This document shows, in pieces, positions 10,807-21,089 of a DNA stretch of 64,000 nucleotides. The stretch is from Ananas comosus. Taxonomy: Eukaryota; Streptophyta; Magnoliopsida; Poales; Bromeliaceae. The stretch covers positions 909,532 to 973,531 of the forward strand of contig NC_033631.1 in assembly GCF_001540865.1 (NCBI RefSeq). Reading direction: 5' to 3'. A model generated the notes under the pieces. It saw only the letters and a list, made by a program, of their open reading frames with translations. It had not been told where the DNA came from and searched no databases. Position 1 is the first letter of the stretch. Every line of letters begins with the position of its first letter. The translations under genes were made by a program, and so were the position numbers.

Positions 10807-12174
10807 ATGGTGAAAGGGACAAGGTTAAGGGAAATGAATGGGCACCTCCATGCACTGGAGGAGAGAATGCAGCAATTCACCATGGAGTACAAAGACAAGG
10901 TTGAAGAGAGGTTGCACCAGTTCAACTCAGACTGTAGTAAGAAGATTGGTATCCTCGCGCAACAACTCGATGAAATACAACAAGATGGGCAACAGAGATA
11001 CGAGGCGCTGCAGCACGAGGCTGCCAGGCGACATGAAGCAATGCTGCAGGAGAATGCTCGGAGGCATGAGCAGTTGCTGAGGTTGTTCATTGCCCAACCC
11101 CAGCCATCAAGCCCGCCACCTGAAGACCATTCCATGACAAGCAATCCATCTTTTGTGATCAAGGAGGGAAGGCAACCTGCGGGGACTCAATCTGGACTTA
11201 GTGCACTTCGGAGACCAGGGGATGACAAGGGAAAAGGGTTATTGCCCAATCCGCATCGGTTAATGGATAGGATGGAGGAACAACTAGGTCGAGCCACTCA
11301 GTACATTCCATATCCGAAACTAGAATTCCCAGCATTCAGTGGCGAGGAGCCCAGGGAATGGAGTGGTAAATGTGAGTAGTACTTTCGAATCTACCAAATC
11401 CCTGAATCTTAGTGGGTGGAAGTGGCAACCATGCATTTTATAGGGAGAGCACACTGATGGAAGGAAGGTTACCTCATTGACAAACCGAATATCCTATGGG
11501 AAGAGTTCGTGGAAGCAGTTTGGAGAAGATTTGGCGGATCGGTAGCTCAGAGGATGGTGCGGGAATTTAACAAGTTGACGCAAGCCAGCACCATAGACAA
11601 GTATCAGGAGAGGTTCGAAGAGCTGAGAGCTCGAATGCTAAACCTCAACCCCACGCTTAGTGAGCAACACTTCATTGAAAGCTATATCAGCGGTCTAAAA
11701 CAGGAGCTAGTGCCCTTCATTGATTTGTCCCATCCGACCACGCTCGAGGAAGTTTGCGAACAAGCAAGGTTACACGAGCAAGCACTATCAATTATTATGA
11801 GGAAAAGCAAAGTGAGTCATCGGACGGCAGGAAGCATGTACTCAGGGAACACGAATCACAAGCCAGCTGTCCCGGGGGCTGAGAACAAGCCTACTTACCA
11901 GAAGGGAGTGGATCGGCAGCTATTCGAGCAAAGAAAGGCAGCCGGGCTGTGTTATAGATGTGGTGAGAAATACCATCCTGGGCATCAGTGTACCAGCAAA
12001 ACCCTACATTTGCTCATAGCGAGCTTTGGACCCGATGAAGTGTTCAACGAGCAGCTGATAACTAAGGAGGAGGAAGAGCCAGAACCACTCACTGCCAGGG
12101 TGGAGGATGAGGAGATTGGGATTTCGGTGCATGTCCTCAGTGGACAAAACCAACAAGATACCATCAAGGTATAA
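10807..12174 (+). pseudogene. gag of the gypsy element, with premature stops
   Basis: This frame encodes the capsid polyprotein: a coiled-coil, Glu/Arg-rich N-terminus (about residues 10-95, with the repeated AARRHEAML-type motif), a retrotransposon-gag domain, and the CCHC zinc knuckle CYRCGEKYHPGHQC near 11,950-11,991. The reading frame is continuous from 10,807, but stops occur at 11,377 (TAG), 11,410 (TAG), 11,455 (TGA) and 12,172 (TAA). At least two look like C-to-T or G-to-A changes of Gln and Trp codons, as expected from methylated-cytosine decay. No frameshift is needed within gag. Confidence 0.88.
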
Positions 12175-13456
12175 GGAGAAGTGGATGGTAAGGTAATAAC
12201 CATTCTCATAGATACCGGGAGCACCCATAGTTTTATTGACTTTCAAGTAACAAAGGAGGTCAAGGCTAGTATGACGGCGGCCACGCCCCTCACAGTGACG
12301 GTGGCCAATGGGCACAAGGTGTTGAGCAAGCTCAAGTGCCCTGCTTTCTGTTGGAAAATGCAGGGGAAACCCTATCAGTCAGAGCTGCGAGTGATAAGAT
12401 TGGACGACTCAAGTGTTATCCTAGGGATTGACTGGTTGAGGGCCTACGGAAAGGTCACATTTGACTATGATGACAATTCGGTTTCGTTCATAAAAGAGGG
12501 AAGACCAATGGTGCTTAAGGGCATAGCAGATGGGTCTAAGGAGAGTGATGGAGGTGCTGAACTGAAGGCTGTAACCGTGAATCAGTGGTACAAGGCCGGA
12601 TTGGAGGGACGGTGTTGTGCCATAGGCTACTACTACTCGGAAAGACCAGCAGAGGGTGAAGAGATAATCCTCCCTATGATACTGAGGGTACTGGGTTGAT
12701 ATGAGGATATATTTCAGGAGCTACGGGGGCTACCGCCACTGAGGGGCCAGGATCACCAAATTCCATTACAGCCGGGCACCAAGCCCATCAGCGTTCGGCC
12801 GTACCGCTACACCCACGAGCAAAAAGATGAGATCGAGAAGCAAATCAAAGAGATGCTGCAAAACACCCTCATTCGGCCGAGCACAAGTCCCTACGCCTCA
12901 CCGGTGCTACTCGTGAAGAAGAAAGACAACAGCTGGAGGTTCTGCGTGGACTATCGACAGCTCAACAAGGCGACCATAAAGGATAAGTACCCGATCCCAC
13001 TTATTGATGACCTACTGGATGAACTAGAAGGCTCGAAATATTTCTCTAAAATAGACCTCCGATCCGGGTACCATCAAATAAGGATGAAGGAAGACGATAT
13101 TCACAAGACGGCGTTAAATGCGCACCATGGCCACTACGAATTTCTCATGATGCCTTTTGGGTTAACGAAACTCCGGCAATGTTCCAAACCGTCATGCATG
13201 AGGTATTTGAACCTTACTTGCGAAAATTTGTGCTAGTGTTCTTTGACGATATTCTTGTGTATAGTAAGGAACTCGAGGAACATGCGGACCATCTAAAGAA
13301 TGTGCTAGACACTCTAAGGGAGAACCGCCTGTTTGCTAAGAAAAGCAAATGCCTATTTGGGCAAGAACAGGTTGAGTACCTGGGACACTTAATATCAGGA
13401 AAAGGGATGGCCACGGACCCTTCCAAAATCGAAGCTATGAAGAATCGGCCCATTCA
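12175..13456 (+). pseudogene. pol of the gypsy element: protease and partial reverse transcriptase
   Basis: Continues in the gag frame. The aspartic protease motif is LIDTGSTHSFID near 12,208-12,243. After a TGA at 12,697 comes the reverse transcriptase: the [19 protein letters not shown] block near 12,910 and the catalytic FFDDILVYS near 13,241, the latter in another frame because a base is lost around 13,165-13,180. The RT ends abruptly at about 13,440-13,456, where it joins integrase C-terminal sequence. RNase H and the DDE core are absent. Confidence 0.88.
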
Positions 13457-13770
13457 AGATCATGGATAGGGTCGGACCGGTCGTCTACCGATTGCAGCTT
13501 CCCGTGCGCTCCAAAATCCATCCCGCATTCCACGTCTCGCTGCTCAAACGCGGGGCACCTTCGCCGGCACAGATCTCACCCACGGTGCCACTGATCGGAG
13601 AGGAAGGGCAACTGCTGGCGCGACCCGAAAAGATTCTGAATAGGCGAACCGTTCGGAGGGGAACAGGGCCCTGACCCAAGTTCTCGTCAAGTGGAGTAAT
13701 TTGGAAGAAACCGAAGCCACCTGGGGGGACTACTGGGCCCTCAAGCGCCAGTTTTTCGATTTCGACCCTT
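13446..13770 (+). pseudogene. Integrase C-terminus and chromodomain remnant
   Basis: [19 protein letters not shown] and the following [13 protein letters not shown] are the conserved integrase C-terminal blocks of Ty3/gypsy. After a one-base frameshift near 13,660, VLVKWSNLEETEATWGDYW is a chromodomain, ending at the TGA near 13,770. The chromodomain places the element among chromoviruses. Confidence 0.87.
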
Positions 13771-13786
13771 GAGGACAAGGGTCGTC

Positions 13787-13801
13787 TGAAGGAGAAGGGA
13801 G
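13787..13801 (+). promoter_or_regulatory. Polypurine tract of the gypsy element
   Basis: GAAGGAGAAGGGAG directly precedes the 3' LTR, the expected place for plus-strand priming. Confidence 0.8.
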
Positions 13802-14409
13802 TGTGGCGTTGGCGGAAGGGGAGCGGAGCAGATGAGGGGGGTAGGTAGGAGAAGTGGGATCCAGCAAGGCAACAGAATCCATAACAGTCAAAGGAGGGGC
13901 ATAGTAGTAAATAAACTTAAGTTTATTGGAGCGGGCGCACTGCAGGTGGAGCGGGCGACTCACGGGTTGTGCCCGATTCGTCCGCTAAAGGAGGACGGCG
14001 GGTCTGCTAAGGAGCCCAAGCCCACCAGCAGATGAGGCCCACATCAGCCCATTAACATTTACCCATTAGTTATAGTTTAATTTTTACTTTCTTGTAATTG
14101 CACTTTGGTATGTGATAAGGGGAGTATAAATAGAATTGTAATAGAGATATTAAGCATGAATGAAATAGTAAACTTCTTCCCCAATTCCCTCATCTCTTCT
14201 CACCTCAGCCGCTTTCTCTATCCCTATCCCCACTCTTACCTTTTCTCTATCTCTATCCCTTCTCTTCCTCTTCTCTTACCTCAAATCCTTCTCAATTTCT
14301 TTACCCAACTTACTGAATTGGCAATCGTAGTATACCCATCATCCAAGTCGCCTTACGCACCTCAGCAAGTTCTCATCCTTGGTGGTTGCGACGAGTCCGG
14401 GATACTACA
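13802..14409 (+). repeat. 3' LTR of the gypsy element
   Basis: Pairs with 9,989-10,597. Starts TGTGGCG after the polypurine tract, has its TATA box at about 14,125-14,132, and ends GATACTACA before CCAAC. Confidence 0.92.
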
Positions 14410-14830
14410 CCAACCTCCACTGTGGCCGCCATCACCGCCATGACCGCTGCCGTCGTGGTCCACACCGACGGCGCTGCCGCGACCACTGCTGTCACAGCCC
14501 AAGCCATTGCCGCCTCTGTCGAAACCCCATTTTGATGAGAGAGAGAGAGAAGAGAAGGGGCATAGCAGAGAGAGAAAGAGAATGGAGAGAAAGAGAGAAA
14601 GATTATGGGAGAGGGGGACAGAGGAGGGTACAGCTGGAAGAGAAGAGAGAGTGAAAGGAGATGAGAGGGGGTAGAGAGAGAGAGAGAGGAGAGAGAGAGA
14701 GGGGGTAGAGAGAGGGAGGGGAATATCTGGAGAGGAAGAAAGAGAGAGAGGAGGAGAGAGGGGGTTAGAGGCGGGGGCTAGCTGTACCTTAGCAGGGAAG
14801 AGAGAGAGAAAGAGAGGAGGAGAAATGGGG
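14410..14830. repeat. Gly-codon-rich flank followed by a polypurine GA tract
   Basis: 14,410-14,530 reads as a Gly/Asp/Ser-rich frame on the minus strand (for example DHDGSGHGGDGGHSGG). 14,533-14,830 is almost pure purine (gagagaga with ggg blocks). The GA tract could be a plant 5' leader or promoter, or simple low-complexity DNA. No confident gene. Confidence 0.5.
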
Positions 14831-14933
14831 AGAGAGAGCTTGTATGAAGCTGCCACGTGGAAACAGCAAAGGAAAACGCGACACGTGTATGGTAGAACTG
14901 TCAAATTAAATAGAGTAAGATATATAGAGAGAG

Positions 14934-15086
14934 ACCGACCGTCCCTAGAGCAAGTAGCAAAGAATTTGATGGTTGGTACCCGAGACCTAAGTTCGAATCC
15001 TAGTTGATTTACATTTCTAGCTAAGTTTATTTCTAAATGAAATAAACGAAGCGGGTAGCGTGCTATCTATCTCTCTCAAAAAAAAA
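14934..15086 (+). mobile_element. tRNA-derived SINE, copy 3
   Basis: Well preserved: accgaccgtccctagagc head, A-box-like tagcaaag, B box gttcgaatcc, tail aacgaagcgggtagcgtgct, then tctctctc and an A-run. The flanks share agatatat. It is followed by a (TA)n(GA)n microsatellite (15,095-15,151). Confidence 0.92.
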
Positions 15087-15096
15087 GAAGATATAT

Positions 15097-15153
<57 letters not shown>

Positions 15154-15332
15154 TTGATTTAGGGGAGGGGGAACTTAGCGTGCATGAATCAACACTCGAA
15201 TTTTTCACTGCTTCGATCAATCACGAGAAAGTACCCTACACTCTCAACATCTAAATTTGAGTTTGAATCATGCTTAATTTCCACTGAAAAAAAGCGTGCA
15301 TTATGTATTGAATATAAATGTTAAAAATATTA

Positions 15333-17566
15333 GGCCAATTTGCATAAAAAATTCACTTATTTTGGGCTTTTGCAAAACCGGGCCACCTTTTTCGTTTTTG
15401 CAGATTCGGTCCGCTTTTTCAGCAAACTGACCAAAATACCCTTTTTACTTTTTCTCTTTCCTCTTTCTCTCTCCTCTTCGTTTCTCTCGTTTTTTTTTTT
15501 TCTCGCCGGCAGAGCGGAGGCGGAAACGGTCCGTCTCGCCTCTCACCTCATGCTCTCGCCCTCGCCCTTGCCCTCGTCCATGCACCCCCCACCTTCCTCG
15601 CCTCCGACCCCGCCAAGGCCGCGCCGCGACTTTTTTTTTTTTTTCTTTGGCTTTTTCTTTTTTTTCTTCTCGACTCTTCTCCACCGGTCTCCAGACGACC
15701 GACGCCTCTCTCGAGCCTTCGCCGCCCTTTTCCTTCGCCCCGGGGCCCGCGCGGGGCGCCCCGCCGCCCTTTGTTTTTTAGCTTTTTTTTTTTTTTTTGC
15801 GCGCCCGCCGCCCTCCCGCCCGCTCCCTTGTTCCCCCCGCCGCGCCTCTCCCTCATTCTTGCCGCTTCCAGACACGATTGCCAATCTTTCAAACCGGCGC
15901 CGACAGTCGACCCGGTGGAGGTCACTGCGGCCACAGGTTAGGAGGCGGGCGGTCCTTAGCGCGTCGTCGCCGGCAGCCGTGACTGTGCAGAGAAAGGTGA
16001 CAAAAAAATAATTATAGGAAAACGAAAAAAAAAATAAAGTTAAAAAATTATATAAAAAGAAGGATGAAGATGAAATTGCATCGTTAATTACAAAAAAATT
16101 ATAAATTACACTACTTAAGATGTAAACTGCTGTTTTAAGATGAAAATTATACTCTTTGAACGAAAATTACACCTTTTGGGTAATATTTACACTGTTTATA
16201 TTCTTATTGCACTTTTTCAGATGTAAACTGCATTCATTAAAATGAAAATTATACTCTTTAAACGAAAATTGCACTGTTTTCCTCTTGTTGCACCATTTCT
16301 CCTCTTGTTACACTATTTTTTATCTTAAACTGCACCCTTTTAAGCGATATTTATACTGTTTTTCTTCTTATTGCACTGTTTCTCCTCTTGTTGCACCATT
16401 TCTGTGTAAACAAGAGGAGAAATAGTGCAACAAGAGGAGAAACAGTGCAACAAGAGGAGAAACTACACTGTTTTAAGAGATATATATACTGTATCTCCTC
16501 TTGTTGCACTATTTTGTGTAAACAAGAGGAGAAATAGTGCAACAAGAGGAGAAATTGCACTGTTTTAAGAGATATATCTACTGTTTCTTCTCTTGTTGCA
16601 CTATTTCTCCTCTTGTTGCACCATTTCTGTGTAAACAATAGGAGAAATAGTGCAACAAGAGGAGAAACAATGCAATAAGAGGAGAAACTGCACCCTTTTA
16701 AGAGATATTTATACTGTTTCTCCTCTTGTTGCACCATTTCTGTGTAAATAAGAGGAGAAATAGTGCAACAACAGGAGAAACAGTGCAACAAGAGGAGAAA
16801 CAGTATAAATATCACTTAAAAGGATGCAGTTTAAGATAAAAAATAGTATAATTTTCGTTCAAAGAGTATAATTTTTATCTTAAAGCAGCAGTTTACATCT
16901 TAAATAGTGCAACTTATAATTTTTTTTGTAATTAACGATGTAATTTCATCTTCATCCTTCTTTTTATATAATTTTTTATCTTTATTTTTTTTTCTGTTTT
17001 TTCTATAATTTTTTTTGTCACCTTCTCTGCCAACAGCTATGGCGCCGGTGACGACGCCGCTAAGGACCCCCCGCTCCGAGGCTGTAGCGCCGCAGTGACC
17101 TCTACGGTGTCGACGTCGGCGCCGGCAAAGATAAATCGTCGTCAGAGGCGGCAGAAAATGAGGGAGAGGGAGAGATGAGAAGGGGGGAAGGGCGAAAAGC
17201 GTCGTCGTCGGAGACGGTGGAGAAGAGTCGGAGAAGAAAAGAAAAGAAAAAAGCAAAAAAAAAAAAAGTCGCGGCGCGGCCTTGGCGGGGTCGGAGGCGA
17301 GGAAGGTGGGGGGTGCATGGACGAGGGCAAGGGCGAGGGCGAGAGCATGAGGTGAGAGGCGAGACGGACCGTTTCCGCCTCCGCTCTGCCGGCGAGAAAA
17401 ACAAAAGAACGAGAGAAACGAAGAAGAGAGAGAAAGAGGAAAGAGAAAAAGTAATAAGAGTATTTTGGTCAGTTTGCTGAAAAAGCGGACCGAATCTGCA
17501 AAAACGAAAAAGGTGGCCCGGTTTTACAAAAGCACAAAATAAATGGATTTTTTATGCAAATTGGCC
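15333..17566. mobile_element. 2.2 kb foldback Mutator-like element with perfect 9-bp TSD
   Basis: Starts GGCCAATTTGCATAAAAAAT and ends with the inverted sequence; AAAATATTA flanks both sides (15,324-15,332 and 17,567-17,575). The arms are inverted copies over most of their length: outer A/T segments, then a GC-rich segment (15,500-15,640 against 17,255-17,400), then a segment around gatgaagatgaaat (16,060 against 16,950). The centre (16,260-16,840) is packed with short repeats of caacaagaggagaaa in both orientations. Paralogous empty sites occur near 41,600 and 55,235. The proline- and arginine-rich open frames inside are by-products of the GC arms. Confidence 0.93.
16260..16840. repeat. Bidirectional short-repeat core of the foldback element
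   Basis: The unit caacaagaggagaaa(c/t)agtg and its complement alternate about a dozen times, with spacers such as ttttaagagatat and ttgtgtaaac. Repeat blocks face each other, so the core itself can form many hairpins. Irregular spacing and mixed orientation exclude a CRISPR array. Confidence 0.8.
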
Positions 17567-17575
17567 AAAATATTA

Positions 17576-17934
17576 TATATTCCTTACTATATATCTTAAT
17601 ATTTTGAGAAACAATAATTATTTCACATTGTTTATCATAATATTTCTAATTAGTCCTGAGAAGGGGTTAAGTTGGAATTCTATATATCAGCAGGCTCCTG
17701 ACAAGTCAAATATAATTTTTCTCTTACACAAGATGTGACGATCGTATTAATTAACAAATAATCCAATCTAGCATGAACATTGAAGCCTCCACTTTCAAAC
17801 AACTCAGACAAATTAATTTGATTTTTTATTTTTTATCTTATCCTTTTAGCTCAAGTAGTTTATATCTAAAATTTGTTTAAGTAGACTTCTATTAATTAAC
17901 TAATGAAAAGTTGACCTGTAGAGTTTAATTAAAT
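17576..17934. repeat. Segment shared with 41,640-41,900
   Basis: Contains taactaatgaaaagttgacc and neighbouring sequence that recurs at 41,640-41,900 beside the end of block A. It directly abuts the orphan AGP promoter. No coding sequence. Confidence 0.65.
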
Positions 17935-18150
17935 TGTGGAGTAAGGGATACGAATTAGGGAGCCGGCCGTTGACCCAAGGAACGCGGATGGCGGGAAAAA
18001 TTAGGGTTTCAAATAACGGTCAAATGAGGGGTCAGAAGGGAGAGGAAAACAAAAGGAAGGTTCCTTGCCCTTGGATCTCAATGTTTAAAAAGTGGGGTGT
18101 ATATGAGCCGTCGATGAGCGTGCATTAATCCTCTCTAGCTGCTGCTTACC
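17935..18150 (-). promoter_or_regulatory. Orphan AGP-array promoter (gene body lost)
   Basis: Carries the array's conserved upstream block: gccggccgttgaccc, ggcgggaaaaattagggttt and ggttccttgcccttggatctc. It closely matches the promoter of the pseudogene at 57,118-57,290. No AGP coding region lies to its left; the sequence instead switches to unrelated DNA at 17,934. I infer deletion of an AGP gene with loss of its TATA region. Confidence 0.75.
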
Positions 18151-18780
18151 ATCCGAGCTGTTGGATTCCATGAACACCTGCTACTGCACAATGTTTTTTA
18201 GGCCTAATTATAAGAATCATGCACCTTTTCTCGTGGCTCAAATATTTCTCACATAAAAAAAAAAAATTTAGATAGTGTCAATCCTGTATTTTAGTTTTGT
18301 CTCAAATAGATATTTACGTTCCTTCAATTATGTCGTTAATTACCAAATCCGAGAAGAGCCACACAAAAAAAAAAAAAAAAAAATGTGAAGGGTTCTGCTC
18401 ATCACGTCCGAGAATTCAAGTGTTTTAAATGCCAAATCATCTTGTTATGTCATTGCTATTAACACTTCTATCAAAGTTAACAGAATCTCTAAATTATTGA
18501 GTCTTTTTTTCTGATAGAGAAAATATATTATGTCCAACACCATTTTATTATGATATATATTTGAAAATAGCAAACACGTACACCTTTTTCATGTCTTAGG
18601 AAAATGCTACTTACTAACCTACATGTAGATCTAAATCTTACACCTTACGCATCCATCCTAGCTAAGATTCACAAAACTCTTTTTAGTTTTAGTATATATA
18701 TATAAAAAGATAGTTAATAAGATTAGCGGAGGACGACCGACTAATGCTACACAGTCAAATCCTTGTATAACTTTCTTACG
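18150..18780. repeat. AGP-array spacer
   Basis: Non-coding spacer of the array unit, matched closely by 57,300-58,585 apart from a CACTA insertion there. Conserved pieces include tgtgaagggttctgctcatc. Nothing else recognised. Confidence 0.7.
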
Positions 18781-19738
18781 TATAGAGAACTAAGAGATCC
18801 CTTAAGCTGACAAATCTGAAGTGAAAGTCTTTGTATGGCTGCTACTGAGAGATAGAATTCTTGCTCAGACTATGTCCATGGTGTGGTTGGCTCGAAAAGT
18901 GGTGCGAATGATCTTCAAACTTGTGATCACCTTTCGTTTAAGTGTATATACTTACTTACTCCACGATCGTTGGCGTCAAACTCAACCTTCCACATCTGCG
19001 AATGTAATTCTGCCCTATTTGGCCTTATGCTATTTAATTTGAAGTAGACGGGAAATCAAATTCTCGACTTATGGCTCTAATATGTACCAATAATGAGATC
19101 TTTGACGGCTTAGCGCTAATTATTAATTCCAAAAACTCAACCTATTAGAAATATAAGACCAATTTACTTCATAAGATGCACAGACATATATATCACCTAC
19201 GAGTCTCAATTGTGGCTTGATCCAATTTGGCCTCTCGCCACTAAGAAACATAACTCGGGCTAATCTGGTCTCCCATCATTTCTAACGTGACTCGATCTAA
19301 TCTTACCTTTTGTCAGTAGGCAAGATGCTGGTCCCTTTAGGCTAGCACTTCCGACATATGATCGCCTACTCCGATGAACCAACCCTTAAGACTCATCTCT
19401 CATAAAGGATGTTAGAGGAATGTCGGAGTAGATGCTCAAACTTATAGATAACAACAAGATCATAAGAAGCCTAAACCTACTCTCATTTACGTGGTGAGTG
19501 ATTTGGAACGAGAGGACAACGTGATATTTAGAGATAGAAGTATAAGCCCGACAATTGCCCTAGAGAGTATTCTAAGATTTCATGTGAGGCGCACTACCAG
19601 TAACCTCTTGAGGCAAATTTTCATCTCTTTTTTTCCCTTTCCCGAAGTCTAAGTTGTCTTTACAAATGCCGCTAAGTTTATTTTTTTTAATAAATGAAAC
19701 AGATAATTTATTATCTATCTTTTTCTAGGAAAAAATGA
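18780..19738 (+). mobile_element. L1-type LINE 3' remnant, array copy a
   Basis: The frame at 18,821 begins with KVFVWLLLRDRILAQ, the start of the reverse-transcriptase zinc-binding (zf-RVT) region. Further on, at about 19,490-19,560, decayed codons correspond to WWVIWNERN-type sequence. The 3' end reads aataaatgaaacagataatt, then tatctatcttttt and an A-rich run, a decayed form of the LINE/SINE tail. Related pieces lie at 22,555-24,045, 26,755-28,530 and 58,585-59,325, each just 3' of an AGP gene, so one old insertion was amplified with the array. Confidence 0.65.
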
Positions 19739-20015
19739 AAACAAATTGCATTGGTTGGGGGCCAAAGTGAAGAAGATGAATGAATCAACCACCCAATACA
19801 TTGCCCAAAATAGAGTAACTAAAAACAAATTAAGGAGCATAACCAACATGTTTATTAATCGAACTTTACATCAACTGATGCAACAAATTCGTTTGCATAG
19901 AGAATGAAGGAGATGAATGTTTATTCCCTGAAATAGGGGAAAAAAAGGGACAAGCAATACACAAGCTATACATGCATGCATGAATCTCACGTCCAAGTTA
20001 GTGATATTAACGATA

Positions 20016-20207
20016 CTAATGAACGAAGTAGGTGATGAGGAGAGCAACAAGCATGAGAACATAAGCAATCCCTTGATCGATCGCATTGGCATCGATCCGA
20101 TGTACTGGTACTGCCGTTGCCTCTGAATGGCCATGCGCGAGCTGTGTCGATCCTGATATGAACGCAACGACGATGATGAACAGCGTGTACGCTCTCATCG
20201 GACTCAT
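20016..20207 (-). CDS. Arabinogalactan peptide (AGP16/20/22/41-like), copy 1
   Basis: Predicted 63-residue secreted precursor of the short AG-peptide family. Residues 1 to about 26 are a signal peptide (hydrophobic core YTLFIIVVAFISG, probable cut after AHG). A short mature stretch (about 27-40, with a single AVP) leads to the family signature AIDQGIAYVLMLVALLITYF, a hydrophobic tail expected to direct GPI anchoring to the plasma membrane. Family members usually carry Ala/Ser-Pro repeats for arabinogalactan attachment; here only one Pro remains. Single exon with a TATA box at 20,326-20,333. Closest to the copy at 59,655-59,846. Transcribed away from the LINE remnant on its left. Confidence 0.9.
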   Translation of the reverse strand: MSPMRAYTLFIIVVAFISGSTQLAHGHSEATAVPVHRIDANAIDQGIAYVLMLVALLITYFVH

Positions 20208-20325
20208 ATTCCTCTCTCAAAAATTACAAAGGCTTATAATGTGCGTAGCTAGTTCAGTGTGTGTAGTAGTAGTAGTAGTAGTTGTTGTTGTTATGATGTA
20301 GAGGGGTTGGAGGAACGTAGGGGTG

Positions 20326-20333
20326 TGTTTATA
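20326..20333 (-). promoter_or_regulatory. TATA box, AGP copy 1
   Basis: TATAAACA on the minus strand, 119 bp upstream of the ATG. It sits in a block (TATAAAyACACCC) conserved in the other array copies. Confidence 0.75.
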
Positions 20334-20400
20334 GTAAGTTTTTCTTTTTTCTTTTTTCTTTTTTTTTTAAAGGAAGGTGCTTTGGGAATGGAGTGAGGGA

Positions 20401-20535
20401 ACCGGCCGTTGACCCGAAGAACGTGGACGGCGGGAAAAATTAGGGTTTCAAATAACGGTCGAATTAGGGGTCAAAAGGGTAAAGGAAACAAAAAAAAGAA
20501 GGTTCCTTGCCGTTGGATCTCAGTGTTTAATATGT
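20401..20535 (-). promoter_or_regulatory. Conserved E2F-like site and telo-box module, AGP copy 1
   Basis: On the plus strand ggcgggaaa (20,429-20,437) is followed at once by ttagggttt (20,440-20,448). On the gene's strand that is AAACCCTAA next to TTTCCCGCC, a telo-box beside an E2F-type site. Two W-box cores (ttgac and ggtca) flank it. The block is kept at 17,990, 24,955, 57,171 and 60,081, and diverges at 29,340. Function is inferred from motif identity only. Confidence 0.6.
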
Positions 20536-21089
20536 GGGGTAAATATTATTAAATGCAAAAATATTTAAATATCGTTCTCTATCGAGTTAAATTTTTAGAG
20601 AATAATGGTTGTTTCATATTATTTAACAAATATGAGCCATAGATGAGTCTGCAATCCTCTCTGCTATTTATCATTCGAGCCGTTGGACGCCATGATCACT
20701 TGCTAATTAAACCATGTTTTTAGGAGTAATTATAAGAACCCTGCACCTTTTCTCGTGGGTCTAATATTTTCTACATAAAAAAATTTAGACAGTGTCAATC
20801 CTATGTTTTAGTTTTGTCTCAAATAGATCCGGCAGTTAGAGTTTCTTGTTTATTTTATTGGCGGTATATTGAGATAGTATATATACCTTTCAATCTATTT
20901 AAGGTCCTTCAAAGATGTCATTAATTACCAAATCCAAGAAGCTAATTAACCGCAAAAAAAAGCATCTATGTGAAGGGTTCTGTTCGTCACGTGCGAGAAT
21001 TCACGTGTTTTAATACTTCATAAAAAATTAAGAGAATCTCCAAATTATTGAGTCTATTTGATACAAGACTAAAATTATATATATACATA
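20536..21089. repeat. AGP-array spacer between copies 1 and 2
   Basis: Non-coding array sequence matched by 60,180-61,190. The paralogous right copy carries a CACTA element in cgagccattgg at 60,309; here the site (about 20,675-20,690) is unoccupied. Confidence 0.7.

Larger units (their letters stand above)
9989..14409 (+). mobile_element. Ty3/gypsy chromovirus-type element, internally deleted
   Basis: Two LTRs of about 608 bp (9,989-10,597 and 13,802-14,409) bound a 3.2 kb interior holding PBS, gag, protease, part of reverse transcriptase, the integrase C-terminus, a chromodomain and a polypurine tract. RNase H and the integrase catalytic core are missing. CCAAC lies at 9,984-9,988 and again at 14,410-14,414 and is the likely 5-bp TSD; if so, the 5' LTR has five extra bases (TGTAG) compared with the 3' LTR. 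Several in-frame stops and frameshifts show it cannot move on its own. By eye the LTRs differ at only a few percent of sites. Confidence 0.93.

Noticed and set aside
14934..15010. A tRNA gene, because of A- and B-box motifs
   Set aside because: No cloverleaf or anticodon arm can be drawn; the boxes belong to a SINE present in many copies.
15340..16011. Long Pro/Arg/Phe-rich open frames on both strands
   Set aside because: They lie in the GC-rich arms of the foldback element, appear in overlapping frames on both strands and are mirrored at 17,100-17,480. Composition, not coding, explains them.
16400..16830. Regular short repeats suggesting a CRISPR array
   Set aside because: Repeats occur in both orientations with irregular spacing inside a plant transposon; no cas genes.
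20440..20448. Telomere-type repeat (ttaggg)
   Set aside because: Single telo-box motif in a promoter; not tandem.
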